Source: Candidatus Palauibacter rhopaloidicola (GTDB lineage: Bacteria; Gemmatimonadota; Gemmatimonadetes; Palauibacterales; Palauibacteraceae). From it: 64,000 bases of DNA. This document shows positions 1-8,390 of the stretch, one piece after another; the stretch's first letter is position 1, and each line of letters begins with the position of its first letter. A program made the position numbers and the translations under genes. The notes below the pieces were generated by a model. That model saw only the letters and a list, made by a program, of their open reading frames with translations. It made no database searches and was not told the DNA's origin. The stretch lies in the NCBI GenBank assembly GCA_026914155.1, contig JAPPGH010000054.1:62001-126000 (forward strand), in the 5' to 3' direction.

Positions 1-964
1 GGTCATAGAGCGGCGCGAGACGAGGTCCGGCGGTGTCATACAGGAGTGAGAAGTTCTTTCCGTGCGCGTCGGCGTTGCCGACGATCAGGTTGAAGATCGT
101 GGCGTCGAGGAGCTTGAGAACGTCGACGGCGGGGCGGAGGGCAACCCGGCGCAGGAGCTCGAAGCCATCCTTAAGATCCGGACCACCCTCCGCCGCGTAT
201 TTTGCTTCGGGCGGTATCCCGAGCGCCTGGCAGAAATCCTCCTGATGGACGCGGCGGACTCGACCGTCACGACCCGTCGATCGATCATACCGCGCGACCA
301 ACAGAAACGTTCGGTCCCCCACTCTTCGGGGCTCCACGGATGCGACGTCCAGGCCCACCGCCCGCGCGAGCCGCATCACGAAGGCCTCGTTCTCCGTCGT
401 GTGGGGGAAGTCGGGGATCGCCGGTTTCAGGATGTGAGTCGTGGGCTGCCCCGGCGCCGGAGGAGCGATCTGACCGTCGACCGTGACGACGGGCAGTTTC
501 GACTGGGCGCCGGCGAGCGACAGGCGAAGGCCGGCCTCGCCGGCGAGCAGGGGACGCCACGGCAGCCTGTCGAGCACCTCGATCAGTGCCGCGTCGTCAA
601 GCGGTTGAGGCGAATAGTCGGATTCGAGATCTGTCGGCGCTTCTCCGGGCGGCAGGAGTTGGAGCGCGCCCGCCACGTCGCCGCCGAGTCGATCGAGAAG
701 AGCGAAGTCGTTCAGGGGGGAGACGCCCAGCGACCGTGCCACACGGTCCCGCTGGGTCTCCTCCGGCAGGAGGCCGGCGAAGAACGGGCGGCATTGGCGG
801 CGAGAGTACTGCTCGGCACGCTTGGGCAGCGATGCGGACAGTGCCGGGGCCCGGTCGTCCCGCAACCAGTCGTCCGCGTACGCGAACTCCAGGGCGGCGG
901 GCCGGGGCTGCCTCAAACGGCCGACGAGCCGCCCATCCCACCAGATGTCGAGGACGCGGTTCAC
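1..964 (-). CDS. hipA: HipA-family serine/threonine kinase toxin (partial, C-terminus off window)
   Basis: The frame is open on the minus strand from a GTG at 964 to the window edge (321 residues seen). The GTG overlaps the hipB stop as GTGA, so the two are translationally coupled. The N-terminal HipA_N-like region covers about residues 1-110. LSLAGAQSKLP at 148-158 is the conserved loop whose Ser is autophosphorylated in E. coli HipA. ILKPA at 178-182 supplies the nucleotide-binding Lys, and NADAHGKN at 297-304 matches the HipA_C catalytic loop. Known HipA proteins phosphorylate a tRNA synthetase and induce dormancy; the target here is unknown. Gene order hipB-hipA is canonical. The last roughly 100 residues are missing, so intactness cannot be judged. 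Confidence 0.93.
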   Translation of the reverse strand, partial: MNRVLDIWWDGRLVGRLRQPRPAALEFAYADDWLRDDRAPALSASLPKRAEQYSRRQCRPFFAGLLPEETQRDRVARSLGVSPLNDFALLDRLGGDVAGALQLLPPGEAPTDLESDYSPQPLDDAALIEVLDRLPWRPLLAGEAGLRLSLAGAQSKLPVVTVDGQIAPPAPGQPTTHILKPAIPDFPHTTENEAFVMRLARAVGLDVASVEPRRVGDRTFLLVARYDRSTGRDGRVRRVHQEDFCQALGIPPEAKYAAEGGPDLKDGFELLRRVALRPAVDVLKLLDATIFNLIVGNADAHGKNFSLLYDTAGPRLAPLYD

Positions 965-1218
965 GTGTCGCGGATGCCGACCGGTGCAGTCGCGTCAGCT
1001 TCGGTTGGGGGAACGATCTCGACGGAACAGCCGAGCGCCGCCAGCACCTGAAGGACTTTTCCGATCTGCGCGGTCGGTTTTCCCGCTTCAAGGTCTACGA
1101 TGAAGCGCAGACCCACTCCCGCTGTGCCCGCAAGCTCATGCTGGCGCAGCCTCGCGTGCTTGCGCGCGGTACGGACGATTTCGCCGATATCGGAAGGTGT
1201 GACGGTTCGTTTTCTCAT
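961..1218 (-). CDS. hipB: HipB-like XRE-family antitoxin and repressor
   Basis: An 85-residue protein with a Cro/C1-type helix-turn-helix at about residues 10-65 (QHELAGTAGVGLRFIVDLE, then GKP and LQVLAALG, typical of HipB). It should neutralise HipA and repress the operon. The ATG at 1216-1218 lies one base from a perfect 20-bp palindrome (1220-1239), so repressor binding would cover the ribosome-binding region. No Shine-Dalgarno is seen between palindrome and start, so translation may be leaderless or SD-independent. The stop overlaps the hipA GTG. Confidence 0.92.
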   Translation of the reverse strand: MRKRTVTPSDIGEIVRTARKHARLRQHELAGTAGVGLRFIVDLEAGKPTAQIGKVLQVLAALGCSVEIVPPTEADATAPVGIRDT

Positions 1219-1219
1219 G

Positions 1220-1239
1220 ATATTCCCGATCGGGAATAT
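1220..1239. promoter_or_regulatory. hipBA operator 1 (perfect 20-bp palindrome)
   Basis: ATATTCCCGATCGGGAATAT is a perfect palindrome ending one base before the hipB start codon. Its 14-bp core TTCCCGATCGGGAA (1223-1236) recurs twice more upstream. Repeated palindromes of this kind upstream of hipBA are known HipB operators; the assignment here is by analogy. Confidence 0.85.
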
Positions 1240-1272
1240 CGAGTCTCCTCATGCCGCCTGTCAACCTTATTT

Positions 1273-1286
1273 TTCCCGATCGGGAA
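1273..1286. promoter_or_regulatory. hipBA operator 2
   Basis: Exact second copy of the 14-bp core TTCCCGATCGGGAA, 50 bp from the first core. It overlaps a separate inverted repeat, GAATACTG-G-CAGTATTC (1284-1300), that could be a second regulatory site or part of the promoter. Confidence 0.82.
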
Positions 1287-1300
1287 TACTGGCAGTATTC
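1284..1300. repeat. 17-bp inverted repeat overlapping hipBA operator 2
   Basis: GAATACTG and CAGTATTC are perfect 8-bp arms around a single G. Three bases overlap the end of operator 2. The dyad could be another operator or a cruciform-prone part of the promoter; no partner protein can be named. Confidence 0.5.
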
Positions 1301-1321
1301 GGAACTAACGTGGCGCAGAAA

Positions 1322-1335
1322 TTCCCGATCGGGAA
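1322..1335. promoter_or_regulatory. hipBA operator 3
   Basis: Third exact copy of TTCCCGATCGGGAA, 49 bp beyond operator 2 and about 40 bp from the 3' end of tRNA-Gly. The near-constant 49-50 bp spacing puts all three sites on roughly the same DNA face, which would allow looping or cooperative binding. Confidence 0.82.
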
Positions 1336-1375
1336 CACGGAGGAGGGGAAGCGTCGCTTCGCAGGCTCCGAGAAA

Positions 1376-1448
1376 AGCGGGCGACCGGGGTCGAACCGGC
1401 GACCTTCAGCTTGGAAGGCTGACGCTCTGCCAACTGAGCTACGCCCGC
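1376..1448 (-). tRNA. tRNA-Gly (anticodon TCC)
   Basis: Minus-strand cloverleaf with acceptor pair GCGGGCG/CGCCCGC and discriminator T at 1376. The D arm is GCTC..GAGC, the anticodon stem TCAGC/GCTGA with loop CTTCCAA, and the T arm GGTTCGACC. CCA is not encoded. It lies just upstream of hipBA on the same strand; tRNA genes are common integration sites for islands carrying such modules. Confidence 0.97.
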
Positions 1449-1530
1449 GAGGCCGTCGAATCTGGCGACCGAGCCAGCTAACGGGCAAGTTTTCGAGCGC
1501 ACGCGACGACGAATCCAGGAGGAGGATCGA

Positions 1531-1887
1531 GTGAGCGTTCGACATGTCTCGGAGTTCGGGCTGACGCCGGTCACCGCCGGATCGGGCACGGAAACGCAGG
1601 TTCTCATCGGCCCGGACCAGGGACCGAACTTCGCGCTGCGGCGCTTCGTCATGCAGCCGGGCGGCGGGATGCCGCGGCACACGAACATCGTCGAACACGA
1701 GCAGTACGTCCTCCGGGGACGGGCCCGGGTGACGATCGGAGATGAAGTGCACGACGTGAAGTCCGGGGATGTCGTCTACATCCCGGCGGGGACGCCGCAC
1801 TCCTACGACGCGGTCGGCGACGAACCCTTCGAGTTCCTGTGCGCCGTGCCGAACCAGCCCGACAGGATCGAACTCGTCGACTGCTGA
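1531..1887 (+). CDS. Small single-domain cupin protein
   Basis: 118 residues starting at a GTG preceded by a strong AGGAGG six bases upstream. The cupin fold is clear: motif 1 is PGGGMPRHTNIVEHEQYVLRG (metal ligands His, His, Glu) and motif 2 is GDVVYIPAGTPHSY with the second His. No second domain and no signal peptide are seen. Such proteins bind a divalent metal and act as small dioxygenases, isomerases or ligand sensors; the substrate cannot be named. The gene stands alone and converges with the dehydrogenase gene. Confidence 0.85.
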   Translation: MSVRHVSEFGLTPVTAGSGTETQVLIGPDQGPNFALRRFVMQPGGGMPRHTNIVEHEQYVLRGRARVTIGDEVHDVKSGDVVYIPAGTPHSYDAVGDEPFEFLCAVPNQPDRIELVDC

Positions 1888-1926
1888 TCCCGGAGCCCGG
1901 CGGGGCGGGCACCCCCCGGCGCATGG

Positions 1927-2973
1927 CTAGGCGGTAAGGACGACCCTCCCGACCACCCGGCCCGCCTCCAGGTCGCGCAGGCTCGCTTCGGCTTCATCCA
2001 TGGGCCGCGTCGCGTAGGGGATCGGGTCGACGCGCCCGGCACGGACGAGTTTCATCAGCTCACCCATCTCGGCGAGGCTCCCGAGATCGGACCCCTCGAG
2101 GGTGAGATCCTTGAGCACGAGCAGGGGGAGGGGGACGGAGAGGGAGCCGCCCAGCAGGCCTACCACCACGAGGCTTCCGCTCTTGGCGACCGTCCGGAAG
2201 CCCAGCGCCGCAGACGCCGCGGAGCCGGCGAAGTCGACGACCGCGGCGCAGCCGCCGTTCGTGAGCTTCTTCAACTGCCGGGCCGCGTCGTCATCGCGGG
2301 CGTCCACGACGTGCGCGGCTCCCACCCGCCGCGCCGCATCGAGCTTCGCGTCGTCTACCTCGACCACGATGAGTTCGGCGTCGAAGAGCGCCTTTGCGAG
2401 CTGGATGCCGGCGAAGCCGACGCCGCCGGCTCCGATGATGACGAGCTGGTCCTCGAGCCGGCGTTCCGCCTTGCGGAGGGCGCTGTAGGCGGTGAGGCCG
2501 GAGCAGGCGTACGTGCCCGCCAGTTCGGGCGCGACGTCTCCGAAATCGAAGAGATAGCGCGGGTGCGGGACGATGACGTGGTCCGCGAACCCGCCGTCGA
2601 GGTGCGTGCCGAGGGCGCGGGGGCGGTGGCAGAGATGCTCCCGGTCGGCGTCGCAGAACTCGCAGGCGCTGCACCCGATCCACGGGAAGACGACGCGGCG
2701 CTCGCCGATGGAGACCCCGTCGGCGTCGGGCCCGGCCGCGGCGACCTCGCCGACGATCTCGTGGCCCAGCGTAAAGGGCAGTTCACGCACGGCCCGGACG
2801 TCCAGCTGTCGGCCGCCGCCCATCTCGAAGTAGCCCTGCCACAGGTGCAGATCGCTGTGGCAGAGGCCACAGGCGTGAACGCGCACGAGCACCTCGGTGC
2901 CCGTGGGTTCGGGGGTCGGCCGCTCCGCCGGTTCGAGCGGCCCGCCGTACTCGCGGAACTGGTAGCTCTTCAT
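1927..2973 (-). CDS. Zinc-dependent alcohol dehydrogenase (MDR family)
   Basis: The start at 2973 gives MKSYQFREYGG and has a GAGGA ribosome site five bases upstream. An ATG at 2991, right after the upstream stop, is the alternative. The GroES-like domain has catalytic zinc ligands CGLCHSDLH and GHE, and a structural zinc site CSACEFCDADREHLC. The Rossmann motif is GAGGVGFAG, with a binding domain following. Length (348 aa) is normal. It should oxidise an alcohol or reduce an aldehyde with NAD(P). It is last in a minus-strand run behind the aminotransferase and sortilin-like genes. Substrate unknown. Confidence 0.92.
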   Translation of the reverse strand: MKSYQFREYGGPLEPAERPTPEPTGTEVLVRVHACGLCHSDLHLWQGYFEMGGGRQLDVRAVRELPFTLGHEIVGEVAAAGPDADGVSIGERRVVFPWIGCSACEFCDADREHLCHRPRALGTHLDGGFADHVIVPHPRYLFDFGDVAPELAGTYACSGLTAYSALRKAERRLEDQLVIIGAGGVGFAGIQLAKALFDAELIVVEVDDAKLDAARRVGAAHVVDARDDDAARQLKKLTNGGCAAVVDFAGSAASAALGFRTVAKSGSLVVVGLLGGSLSVPLPLLVLKDLTLEGSDLGSLAEMGELMKLVRAGRVDPIPYATRPMDEAEASLRDLEAGRVVGRVVLTA

Positions 2974-2992
2974 CGCCTTCCTCGGTGTCATT

Positions 2993-4144
2993 TCATGACC
3001 TGCAGTGTCTCGTCAGGACCTTCGCGAACGCGTCCACGACATCCTGCATCTGGGCGGCACCCGCAAGCAGGACGTGGTGCTTGACCCAGATCGTCGTGCG
3101 GCAGAGCCGATCGCATACCGGAAGCCCTCTTTCGAGCGGTGCGGTGTAGCCCGGATGCGCGGGGATCCCCTCAGCGCGGAGCGCCTCGATCGCGCGGTGT
3201 TTGTCGCGCCGGTCCGCCGCCATCCGGGATTCGTCGAGCCGGACCATGAAGATGTGACAGCCGTGCGCGGTGATGCGCGCGTCCGGGTCCGGCGTTTGCA
3301 GGCCGCCGATCCCGGCGAGTCCCTTCGTGAGCGCGTCCATGGCCTGCCGGCGGATGGCCTGCTCGGCCGGGAGGCGTTCCAGTCCGGCGAGGAGTAGCGC
3401 CGCCTGGAACTCGGTCATGCGGAGGTTGAGACCGACATCGGCGTGCGCGTGCGGCGAACCGCCGGGCTCGCGCCCGCAGTCGTGCCACGACCACGCCCGC
3501 CGATGGAGCGCTTCGTCGCTCATGAGCACCATCCCGCCCTCGCCGGCCGTGAGGTTCTTGCTCGACTGGAAGCTGAACGCGCCGGCGTCGCCAAGCGTGC
3601 CGACCGCGCGGCCCCGCCAGCTTGCGAGCCACGCCTGCGCGGCATCCTCGACGACCCGGAGGCCCCGGCGGGCGGCGATGTCGTTCACGCGATCCATGTC
3701 CGCCGGGCGCCCGCCGATATGAACGGGCAGGATCGCCGTCGTGCGCTCCGTGATCGCATCCTCGATCCGCTCCGGATCCAGGTTGTGTGTGCCGGCCGCC
3801 ACGTCGACGAAGGCGGGAGCCGCGCCCAGCGACCGGATCGCGTGGGCCGTCGCCGCGAAGCTGTACGGGCTCGTGATGACCTCGTCGCCGGGCTGCACGC
3901 CGGCGGCGACGAGGGCGGCCTGAAGCGCCATCGTGCCGTTGCAGCAGGCCACGGCGTACCGGGCGCCGTGCAGCGCGGCGAAGCGGGCCTCGAGCTCCGG
4001 GACGGCCCCGCCGCCCAGCCCCCAGCGGCCGGACTCGAGCACCTCGGTCAGGGCACGCCGCTCCGCCGCCCCGGAGCGTGGCCACGCGGGCCACGGCGCG
4101 GTGCGGACCGGGGTGCCGCCGTCGACCGCCAACCGGCCCGTCAT
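2993..4144 (-). CDS. DegT/DnrJ/EryC1/StrS-family PLP aminotransferase
   Basis: 383 residues matching sugar aminotransferases and related DegT enzymes. GTMALQAAL lies near the PLP phosphate site, VVEDAAQA carries the PLP ring-binding Asp, and FSFQSSKNLTAGEGG contains the Schiff-base Lys. The family transfers amino groups to keto-sugars or similar substrates. No nucleotide-sugar genes are nearby, so the substrate is open. The start lies 3 bp past the stop of the upstream sortilin-like gene, consistent with one transcript, and the stop sits just before the dehydrogenase. Confidence 0.9.
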   Translation of the reverse strand: MTGRLAVDGGTPVRTAPWPAWPRSGAAERRALTEVLESGRWGLGGGAVPELEARFAALHGARYAVACCNGTMALQAALVAAGVQPGDEVITSPYSFAATAHAIRSLGAAPAFVDVAAGTHNLDPERIEDAITERTTAILPVHIGGRPADMDRVNDIAARRGLRVVEDAAQAWLASWRGRAVGTLGDAGAFSFQSSKNLTAGEGGMVLMSDEALHRRAWSWHDCGREPGGSPHAHADVGLNLRMTEFQAALLLAGLERLPAEQAIRRQAMDALTKGLAGIGGLQTPDPDARITAHGCHIFMVRLDESRMAADRRDKHRAIEALRAEGIPAHPGYTAPLERGLPVCDRLCRTTIWVKHHVLLAGAAQMQDVVDAFAKVLTRHCRS

Positions 4145-4147
4145 GGG

Positions 4148-7100
4148 CTACGAGACGGCGCGCGGCCGGCTCCGTGCGATGACCGCCGGAACGCCGGAAT
4201 CCCGCGCGAGCTGGTTGAACGCGTCGAGCATCTCGCCGAGTACCCGCGCGAGCCCGGCTTCCTCCACCATCCACTCGGCCTCCAGATCGCTCCAGCGCTC
4301 CAGCACGCCGGCGCGGGGAGGAAGATCGGAGCCATCCACCTCACCCATGAGCGCGGTCAACTGCATGTTCAGCAGCCCCTCGTAGGCGACCATGTCCTGC
4401 TGCGCCGCCCGCCGCTTCTGGAACAGCCGGTCTTCCAGCACCGTGATCGAATCCGCGAGCGTGGCGCCCGCCGCTCCGAGCGCCTGCGCCCCGGAGAGGC
4501 CGGCCTCCGCCGCCTGCCCGACGACCTCGTTCACTTGCGCCCGCACGTCCCGGATGTCGTTCAGCCCGACGTGCAGGTCCACGATCGCCCCGAACACCGA
4601 CTCCAGGAAGCGCCCGTTCGCCGCGAAGTCCGTCTCGGCAGCCGGTATCCGCGGATCCCCGCGCACCTCGAACGGCCGGGTCTGCGGCGGCGCTTCTCCC
4701 ACCGTCAGGCGGGCGCTGTAGGTGCCCGGCATGACGCGATATCCCTGCGCGTCACCGAAGAACGCGTACGACTCCGCGACCCTCGGCCCGCTCTCCACGC
4801 GCAGATCCCAGGACACCCGATTGTGGCCCGGCGCGGCGGGCGCGGGCGAGCGCCGGACACCCGCGGCCGTCAGCGCCGTATCCGTGCTGAACGTGCGGAT
4901 CACGGCGCCCTCCGCGTCGAGGATCTCCAGCACGAGCGAGGTGTCCGGCGAGTCCGGCGCTTCCCCGGCTCCCGGATCCCGCGGCGGGGCGCCCACGACG
5001 TAGTCGATCGCCACGCCCGGCGTCTTGTTCTGCCCCGATGTCGTCGGGCCCACGGGGCCGCCGAGTCCCGCGCTCACGCGGTACCCCGTGGAGGGCGCAT
5101 ACAGGTGGTGCCCGTCCGCCGCCTCGGCGTCCGCCTGCTGCCGCAACGGAGAGAGGTCGTCGAGCACCCAGAAGCCGCGTCCCTGCGTCGCCACGGCGAG
5201 GTCCCCCGCCTGCACCTGCAGGTCGGTGATCTGCGTGAGGGGCATGTTCAGGTTCAGGCTTCTCCACGAGGCGCCATCATCGAAGCTCACGTACATCCCG
5301 AGTTCCGTCCCGGCGTAGAGCAGTCCCCGGCGCCCGGGGTCCTCGCGCACGACTCGTGCCCACGCGTCGGGCCGGTCGGCTCCGATCCCGGCGTCGATGC
5401 GCTCCCAGCTCTCGCCGTAATCCACGGTCTTGTAGATGTAGGGCGCGAAGTCGTCGAACTTGTAGCGGGCGAGCGTGATGTAGGCGCCGCCCGGCTCGTG
5501 CGGCGACGGGTCGAGCGAATTCACCATCCCCTCGGGCATCCCGTCCGGCGTGACGTCCATCCACGTCTCCCCGTTGTCGCGCGTCACGTGGACGAGGCCA
5601 TCGTCCGCTCCCACCCAGATCGTCCCCGCCTCCACCGCGGACTCGGCCATCGTCATGATCGTGTTGTAGACCTCGCCGCCCGCCGCCTCGTTCGTGAACG
5701 GCCCGCCTGCCGCGACGTGCTTCTCCGGCTCGTTCCGGGTGAGGTCGGGGGAGATCTCCTCCCATGTCACCCCGCGATCGCTCGACCGCAGCAGGTGCTG
5801 CGCGCCGTGGTAGATGACCCTCGGATCGTGCGGCGACACGACGACCGGCCCGTTCCAGTTCCAGCGGTAGCGCATGTCCTCGGCATCCATCCCGAGCTGG
5901 AACTGCGGGTACGCCTGCACGCTGCGCGCGGAGCCGAGTTCCGTGTCCAGCTCCGTGATGATCCCCTGGATCGAGGTCGCGTACAGGTAGCGCGGGTTGT
6001 CGGGATCGAAGGCGACCCAGGCCGATTCCCCTCCCCCCGCGTCGATCCAGTCCTTCCAGCCCAACCCGCCGGCGTGCGTCGCCCAGCCCAGCATGCCCAC
6101 GCTCGTGTTGTCCTGCTGTCCGCCGTACATGCGGTACGGGAACTGGTTGTCCACCGCGAGCCGGTAGATCTGCGCCGTGGGCTGGTTCTCCTGCGTGGAC
6201 CAGGTCTCGCCGCCGTTGAAGGTGACCGTCCCTCCCCCGTCGTTGGCGGAGAGCATGACCTCGCTATCGAACGGGTTGATCCACAGGTCGTGGTGATCGA
6301 CGTGCGGCGTCTGGATCGTCTCCCAGCTCCGCCCGCCATCGATCGACTTGAGGAAGGGCGAGTTCATCACGTAGACGGTCTCGCGGTCCAGCGGGTCGGC
6401 GTACAGCTCGATGTAGTACCAGGCCCGCCCCCGAAGCTGCCGCTCCGAACTCACCAGCGACCAGCTCTTTCCGGCGTCGTCCGAACGGTAGACGCCGTCC
6501 ACGTCCTCGTCCGCCTCGATCAGCGCCCACACCCGGTCGGGGTCGGCCGGAGACACGTCGATCGCCGTCTTCCCCATGAGATCGGGCAGGCCCGCGTTGA
6601 TCTCCTCCCACGTGTCCCCGCCGTCCGTCGACTTCCAGAAGCCCGAGCCGGGCCCGCCGCTCCGGATGTACCACGGCTCGCGGTCGTGGTCCCACATGGA
6701 GGCGTAGAGGATGCGCGGGTTCGTGCGGTCCATCGCGAGGTCCGAGGCTCCCGTGTTCTCGTCCACGTGGAGGACGAGTTCCCAGTTCTCTCCGCCATCC
6801 GCCGAGCGATAGATCCCCCGCTCCGGTGACGGCGCGAAGGGCGACCCCTGGGCGGCGACGTAGACGAGATCCGGATCCTCGGGATGCACCCGGATGCGGG
6901 AGATGACGCGGGTGGGGGCAAGGCCCAGGTGCGTCCAGGTGCGGCCCGCGTCCGTCGAGCGGTAGACCCCGTCCCCGTGCGAGGTCGTGACGCCGCGGAT
7001 CGAGTGCTCGCCCATCCCGACGTACACGACGTTGGGATCGGACTCCGAGACGGCCACCGCGCCCACGGACGAGGTGCCCACGAAACCATCCGTCACCGGA

Positions 7101-7405
7101 TGCCAGCTGATGCCGGCATCGGAGGTCTTCCACACGCCGCCGCCGGCCGTCCCCATGTAGTACGTGAGACGGTCGCCGGGGACCCCCGCCGCGGCGACGG
7201 CCCGCCCGCCGCGGAACGGCCCCACGTTGCGCCACCGCATCGACTGGTAGAGCGCGGTCTCGCCCTCCGCATCGCCGGCCGGCTCCTGGACCGGGGCTGT
7301 CGCGCGCGCCTCCGCCGCTGGCGCCGCGAGTACCAGCGTCAGAAGCAGAAGCCGCGCGCGCCGCGTGAAGGACGGGGTGGGTGTTCTCGCTTCGATCGAC
7401 CGCAT
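4148..7405 (-). CDS. Exported VPS10/sortilin-like BNR-repeat beta-propeller protein
   Basis: 1085 residues from an ATG at 7405, chosen because GGAGG lies about ten bases upstream; an in-frame ATG at 7456 has less support. The signal peptide includes LLLLTLVLAAPAAEARA. Repeated Asp-box/BNR motifs (STDAGRTW, SADGGENW, STDGGDTW, SDDAGKSW and more) through residue 700 indicate stacked propeller blades. A C-terminal segment (about 800-1085) has a beta-rich part and a helical tail. Such proteins are often annotated as glycosyl hydrolases, but no catalytic site is evident. It probably heads a minus-strand unit with the DegT and dehydrogenase genes. Confidence 0.9.
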   Translation of the reverse strand: MRSIEARTPTPSFTRRARLLLLTLVLAAPAAEARATAPVQEPAGDAEGETALYQSMRWRNVGPFRGGRAVAAAGVPGDRLTYYMGTAGGGVWKTSDAGISWHPVTDGFVGTSSVGAVAVSESDPNVVYVGMGEHSIRGVTTSHGDGVYRSTDAGRTWTHLGLAPTRVISRIRVHPEDPDLVYVAAQGSPFAPSPERGIYRSADGGENWELVLHVDENTGASDLAMDRTNPRILYASMWDHDREPWYIRSGGPGSGFWKSTDGGDTWEEINAGLPDLMGKTAIDVSPADPDRVWALIEADEDVDGVYRSDDAGKSWSLVSSERQLRGRAWYYIELYADPLDRETVYVMNSPFLKSIDGGRSWETIQTPHVDHHDLWINPFDSEVMLSANDGGGTVTFNGGETWSTQENQPTAQIYRLAVDNQFPYRMYGGQQDNTSVGMLGWATHAGGLGWKDWIDAGGGESAWVAFDPDNPRYLYATSIQGIITELDTELGSARSVQAYPQFQLGMDAEDMRYRWNWNGPVVVSPHDPRVIYHGAQHLLRSSDRGVTWEEISPDLTRNEPEKHVAAGGPFTNEAAGGEVYNTIMTMAESAVEAGTIWVGADDGLVHVTRDNGETWMDVTPDGMPEGMVNSLDPSPHEPGGAYITLARYKFDDFAPYIYKTVDYGESWERIDAGIGADRPDAWARVVREDPGRRGLLYAGTELGMYVSFDDGASWRSLNLNMPLTQITDLQVQAGDLAVATQGRGFWVLDDLSPLRQQADAEAADGHHLYAPSTGYRVSAGLGGPVGPTTSGQNKTPGVAIDYVVGAPPRDPGAGEAPDSPDTSLVLEILDAEGAVIRTFSTDTALTAAGVRRSPAPAAPGHNRVSWDLRVESGPRVAESYAFFGDAQGYRVMPGTYSARLTVGEAPPQTRPFEVRGDPRIPAAETDFAANGRFLESVFGAIVDLHVGLNDIRDVRAQVNEVVGQAAEAGLSGAQALGAAGATLADSITVLEDRLFQKRRAAQQDMVAYEGLLNMQLTALMGEVDGSDLPPRAGVLERWSDLEAEWMVEEAGLARVLGEMLDAFNQLARDSGVPAVIARSRPRAVS

Positions 7406-7521
7406 GGGAACGAACCTCCGCGCTGGGATGTCGGCACCGCGCCGACCCGGGTTCATATTGGGCGCGATTGGGGCGCAGAGAATACACCGCGGCCCGCCGC
7501 CGCCGACAGAAGAGAGGGTTC

Positions 7522-8367
7522 ATGCACATGCTCCTGAAGCGGTTCGCCGGACGCCTCACCCTCACGCTGTCGATGGTGGTGCTGGAGTCCGCGGGCTGGC
7601 TGCTCTTTCCGCTCGTCATCGGCCGCGCCATCGACGGCGTTCTCGCGGGCTCGACGCGGGGCCTGTACGAACTCGCGGGACTGGGGATCGGGACGATCTT
7701 CATCGCGATCGGCCGCCGGGTCGTCGACAGCCGCGCCTACGCCGGCATCTACGTCCGGCTGGGCGAGGAGATGGTCGCCTCCGCCGCCGAGCGCAGCACC
7801 TCGACCCGGACGGCGCGGCTCGGGATGCTCCGGGAGATCGTGGAGTTCTTCGAGCACTCCCTCCCCCAGCTCATCACGAGCACCATCGGGCTCGCCGGCA
7901 CCATCGTGATCCTCTCGACGCTGAACGTTTCGGTGTTCCTGGGATGCGTCATCGTCGCCATCGCCACGGGCATCCTGTACGCGCTCACGGGAAGGTTGAC
8001 GACGCGCTACAACGAGGGGCTCAACGATGAGCACGAACGACAGGTCGACGCCGTCGACAGCGGCGATCCCGTCCGCCTCGGCGAGCACCTGCGCGCGATG
8101 ACGCGGTGGAACATCCGCCTCTCCGACCTCGAGGCCGGCACCTTCGGCATCAACTGGGTGCTCATGATGGGGCTGCTGGTATTCGCGGTCGGCATCTCGG
8201 CGGAGCGCACCGTCGAGTACGGCGCCGTGTTCGCCATCGTCATGTACGTCTTCCAGTTCGTGGAATCGCTGATGGCCCTCCCCTTCTACTACCAGCAGTG
8301 GTTGCGGCTGCGGGAGATCTCGGGCCGGCTGGCACGCGTCGGCGCCGAGGCCGGCGTCACCGCGTGA
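7522..8367 (+). CDS. ABC transporter six-TM domain protein without ATPase domain
   Basis: 281 residues from ATG 7522, preceded by AGAGAGG; ATG 7528 is two codons later. It resembles the stand-alone ABC transmembrane-region family PF13748. Hydrophobic segments include VVLESAGWLLFPLVIG, IGTIFIAIG, a pair near LITSTIGLAGTIVIL, and VLMMGLLVFAVGI with YGAVFAIVMYVFQF. There are no Walker A, signature or Walker B motifs and no ATPase gene next to it. It diverges from the sortilin-like gene. It either pairs with a remote ATPase or does something other than ATP-driven export. Confidence 0.75.
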   Translation: MHMLLKRFAGRLTLTLSMVVLESAGWLLFPLVIGRAIDGVLAGSTRGLYELAGLGIGTIFIAIGRRVVDSRAYAGIYVRLGEEMVASAAERSTSTRTARLGMLREIVEFFEHSLPQLITSTIGLAGTIVILSTLNVSVFLGCVIVAIATGILYALTGRLTTRYNEGLNDEHERQVDAVDSGDPVRLGEHLRAMTRWNIRLSDLEAGTFGINWVLMMGLLVFAVGISAERTVEYGAVFAIVMYVFQFVESLMALPFYYQQWLRLREISGRLARVGAEAGVTA

Positions 8368-8390
8368 GCGGGTGCCACCGGCTGCCGGGC

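Noticed and set aside
62-1051. Plus-strand open frame over hipA and hipB
   Set aside because: The minus strand shows clear HipA and HipB motifs; the plus frame has none.
3443-6829. Plus-strand open frame of 1128 codons
   Set aside because: Antisense to the sortilin-like gene, rich in Arg/Pro/His with no domain; a high-GC shadow frame.
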